From Gonapodya sp. JEL0774 (lineage: Eukaryota; Monoblepharomycota; Monoblepharidomycetes; Monoblepharidales; Gonapodyaceae): a stretch of 25,500 nucleotides of DNA. The notes below the pieces were generated by a model. That model did no database searches, had not been told where the DNA came from, and worked only from the letters and a program-made list of their open reading frames with translations. Where the stretch lies: positions 1 to 25,500 of the forward strand of contig JADIIX010000222.1 of NCBI GenBank assembly GCA_027604505.1. The letters run 5' to 3'. Within the stretch, counting starts at the first letter, position 1. Every line of letters begins with the position of its first letter. Positions 23,226 to 25,500 of the stretch are shown piece by piece. The translations under genes and the position numbers were made by a program.

Positions 23226-24874
23226 TCACGCCTTCCCTTGACTGGCCAACTGCTGCGCGATCCGGTCCAAATCCTTCTGCCCGTCTTGAGTGATCCGGCG
23301 GCCGCCATTGTCGTCCTGTTCGAGGACCTGGGATGGTTGGCGGGGGGTGGGGGTGGGGGTGGGGGGTTGGGGGGCGGGGGGAAAGTGGTGTGAGATGGGG
23401 TGTGTGACAAGGTGACAAGTGTGGAGACGCGCGTCCCCTCCCCGCCGCGGGGCGACGAAAAGACATTCCTCGAGCCAATCTCAACCCCCACCCCGCCCGG
23501 GAGATCTGGCGCGCCCGCGCAAGACGACTGCGGCCACAACCGTCCGTCCCGAGTCGCACGGCACAGGGGGCCAACACCCCCAGAGGGCCCCCCGATGGAC
23601 GGAACGCCATCGCGGGTGGATCGTGGTTGTGGTGGGCGGGTTGCGGGTTGGACAAGGGCGTGGGCAAGTGGGGAGGGTGGGGAGGGTGGAGAGGGCAGTG
23701 TGCGGCCCACTAGTAGTCCATCGTTCCCCCGTCGCCCGTGTCCACAGTGTGAAGGGGGGAGGGTCCCGGCAGGCAGGTGGGACCAGACCGCCGCACAGTC
23801 GTCTCTTTGTTCCCACGCCCACCAAAAACCACCGCACAGGATCACACTCGTGCTGCTTCGTCCACAATGTCCTCCCGCTCCCTCCTACACCCGAACCGCC
23901 CCCAACCTCCCCCCCACCCCAAGCCCGACGACACCCCCGATGCCCACATCCCACACCCCGAGTATCCCACCACGCTCCGCTCACCTTAATCTTCTCCAAA
24001 CTCTGCAGTACCTTCCTGGCCACGGACCCCGACGACACCGCCGACAAGTTGGGTCTGTTTCCCCTGCGCTTGCGCCCGCCATACACCTTGCGGAGCGCAC
24101 CGACGCCGACGCCTTGGCGGAGGTAGATGTGGCGGGCGACAGCGGCTGGGGGGGGGGGGCGGGCGGGGGGATATGGGGATGGGGAAAAGGGGGAAGGAGG
24201 GGAAGGGGGGGAAGGGAAAAGGTGAGACGGGACATCACGTGAATGGGTAAAAGAGGGGTGTTTCGGACTTGTGGTGGGGGGAGACAAATGTGCGTTCGAC
24301 GCCATGGTGTGGTTTGCGTCGATACGTCGACCGGTCGTGCCGTGGACCGACGGACCCACGGACGCACATGGACCCATGGACCCATGGACCCATGGACCTA
24401 CGGAACCACACGGACCCACGGACCCTCTGGTGTCGACGGGTCTCCAGAAACACTCCAAGTCAGGTACCCCGTGCCATTCCCCGCCGACACATCCGCCTCT
24501 CCGTCGATGGGCCAACGTCCCACGGGTGCATTTTTTTTCTTTTTCTTTTGTGTGACCGACCCGGTGAATGGGAACGGGGAGTGCAGTCCAAGTGCGGGAG
24601 CCGAGGTGGAAAGGGACACACCGCGTCACTCCAGCACGTCAGGTCCGATCCTGGGAAGGAGAGAAGAGAAGAGAGGAGGGAGATTGGGAATAAGAGACTC
24701 ACCAGCACGGACGTAGTACCAGTCAGCGTCGTAAGGGCCGAGCTCCTTGTAGGTGCCGGTTTTGACGGTGTCCGTCCATTTAGGGACCTCGAGCTTTCCA
24801 GTACGCTTGAGGTAGGCGGCGTAGGCGACGACGAAAGCGTGAGGGTCTACGTCTTTTACGGTGACACCGGGCAT
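23226..24874 (-). CDS. RPS19: 40S ribosomal protein S19 (eS19)
   Basis: eS19 sits on the head of the 40S subunit and is needed for 18S rRNA 3' maturation. Exons on the minus strand: 24874-24703, 24145-23985 and 23327-23226, giving 144 aa, essentially the length of human RPS19 (145). The sequence starts [15 protein letters not shown] and contains [78 protein letters not shown] and [20 protein letters not shown], then [13 protein letters not shown]. All are in the family order. Both introns are long for this locus (557 and 657 nt) and end in C-rich tracts. The first also carries an 8-bp tandem repeat. An acceptor-like tag directly before the ATG region (24876-24878 on the minus strand) allows a non-coding first exon. 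I looked for box C/D snoRNA motifs in the introns and saw none. Confidence 0.95.
23338..23392 (+). repeat. G-run cluster (quadruplex-capable) in RPS19 intron 2
   Basis: On the plus strand there are at least six runs of five or more G, separated by one or two bases. On the RPS19 coding strand this is the C-rich pyrimidine tract just before the acceptor at 23328. The spacing satisfies the usual G-quadruplex pattern; folding is a prediction only. Confidence 0.7.
24148..24216 (+). repeat. G-rich tract in RPS19 intron 1 (pyrimidine tract on coding strand)
   Basis: A 12-13 base G run followed by several runs of three to seven G lies directly upstream, on the coding strand, of the acceptor at 24146. 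It has the same design as the tract in intron 2 and the poly-C in FIP1 intron 3. Confidence 0.7.
24341..24426 (+). repeat. 8-bp tandem repeat, ATGGACCC/ACGGACCC type, in RPS19 intron 1
   Basis: Three perfect ATGGACCC units occur at about 24368-24391, flanked by diverged units (ACGGACCC, ACGGACGC, ATGGACCT, ACGGAACC) on both sides. The period is 8, so it cannot be a coding repeat in one frame. It is a small intronic minisatellite. Confidence 0.75.
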
Positions 24875-25261
24875 GCTACGAGGGATGAATGTGGAATGGG
24901 GAATTGGGGGAGGGTATGTGAGGAGGGGAGGTGGATGGAAGGTGGATGGAGGGAAGGGGGAGGGATTGAAGGGAAGGGAGGTGAGCAGGGGCCACAGAGA
25001 GAGAACGAGTGGGGAATGCGGGTGACTCGGGGACTCCACGCACGCTGCAGTCGATGGATGGTTGTGATGGGGCGGAGGAGAGGGGAGGGCAGTGTGCGGG
25101 TGTGCTGTGGTCGCATCAGACCCCCCCACTCACACCACGCACCCCACTCAACCCACTCTCCAACCCACACTCAACTCAACTGCACTTCAACTGCACTCTC
25201 GACCCCCGCTCTCTCCCCTCCACTCCCCCTCCCCTTTTCTCTCTCCCCTTCCCTCTCCACA
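24875..25261. promoter_or_regulatory. Divergent promoter interval, RPS19 and right-edge gene
   Basis: There are 387 bases between the RPS19 ATG (minus, 24874) and the ATG at 25262 (plus). The right third is a strong pyrimidine tract on the plus strand (about 25195-25258), as expected for the leader of a highly expressed gene. The left part is G/A-rich on the plus strand, that is, pyrimidine-rich in the RPS19 direction. Part may be a 5' UTR intron of RPS19. Confidence 0.45.
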
Positions 25262-25500
25262 ATGCCCCCAGACGACATCGCTCGATTCAAGGCTGCTCGT
25301 ATGTCTTCTCCCCCCTTTCCCTCCTTCTCTCACTCTCCCACTCTCTCTCTCCCTCTCTCCTTCCCTCCTTCTCCCTCTCTCCCTCCCTCTGCCCCACTCT
25401 CCCTCCCACTGCCCCACTCTCCCTCCCACTCCCCCCCCCCCCAAACACACACACAAAAAACAGCCCAGCCAAACACACCACGCAGCACACTCACTCGGAA
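25262..25500 (+). CDS. First exon(s) of an unidentified gene, truncated by window edge
   Basis: The ATG at 25262 opens MPPDDIARFKAA and stops at a strong gtatgt donor (exon 1 25262-25298, phase 1). The following sequence is an almost pure pyrimidine tract ending in a 12-C run and an aaaaaacag acceptor at 25463. A possible second exon continues to the window end, encoding PSQTHHAAHSLG if spliced there. A short exon 1 with a pyrimidine-rich leader resembles the FIP1 and RPS19 arrangement. Too little protein is present to name it. Confidence 0.45.
   Translation, partial: MPPDDIARFKAARMSSPPFPSFSHSPTLSLPLSFPPSPSLPPSAPLSLPLPHSPSHSPPPQTHTQKTAQPNTPRSTLTR

Noticed and set aside
23481-24629. 382-codon minus-strand frame across RPS19
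   Set aside because: It merely reads through RPS19 exon 2 and both introns; the correct spliced product is eS19.
23328-24702. snoRNA genes in RPS19 introns
   Set aside because: Searched by eye for box C/D (TGATGA/CTGA) and found no pair; an H/ACA RNA cannot be excluded without folding.

Overview
The window is an intron-rich eukaryotic nuclear locus. The genes have many short spliceosomal introns, mostly 60-110 nt with gtgagt/gtaagt-type donors. Gene content and style point to an early-diverging, probably zoosporic (chytrid-like) fungus: fungal-style RIX1 and SPT20, a FIP1 with an animal-like Gly/RS tail, and a two-TM dCache receptor family of a kind I associate with chytrid genomes. The lineage is an inference; the protein families are read from the sequence. 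Exon models were assembled by hand from phase-compatible splice sites and conserved protein motifs.

Layout. (1) 646-903 (-): the 5' exons of RPF2 (Brix family, 60S assembly), running off the left edge through a long intron. (2) 1151-5261 (+): FIP1, the poly(A)-polymerase tethering subunit of cleavage and polyadenylation factor, 9 exons, 766 aa. (3) 5441-8506 (+): RIX1/IPI2/PELP1-type pre-60S factor, 9 exons, 849 aa. (4) 8543-12026 (-): condensin subunit 3 (YCG1/NCAPG), 12 exons, 920 aa, tail-to-tail with RIX1. (5) 12245-14914: a decayed locus holding the last-exon scrap and the N-terminal half of a dCache receptor pseudogene, with an intact small secreted-protein gene (13251-13930, -) between the two pieces. 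(6) 15321-17142 (-): SPT20 (SAGA), 9 exons, 395 aa. (7) 17344-19185 (+): a MYST histone acetyltransferase, 8 exons, 419 aa, divergent from SPT20. (8) 19511-22084 (-): an intact dCache receptor with two TM segments and no output domain, 12 exons, 562 aa. (9) 23226-24874 (-): ribosomal protein RPS19/eS19, 3 exons, 144 aa. (10) 25262 to the end (+): the first exon of an unidentified gene.

Themes. Three genes serve ribosome production (RPF2, RIX1, RPS19), two serve chromatin or transcription (SPT20, MYST HAT), one mRNA 3'-end formation (FIP1) and one chromosome condensation. Two close head-to-head pairs (RPF2/FIP1 and SPT20/MYST) and one nearly overlapping tail-to-tail pair (RIX1/condensin) suggest shared promoters and interleaved 3' ends.

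The outer parts (about 1-5030 and 20650-25500) are strongly G/C-rich, with poly-C/poly-G tracts in introns. The middle is of ordinary composition, and both changes fall inside genes. I found no mobile element, CRISPR array or tRNA/rRNA gene. The most unusual objects are the output-less dCache receptor with its broken tandem copy and the orphan secreted protein lying inside that broken copy.
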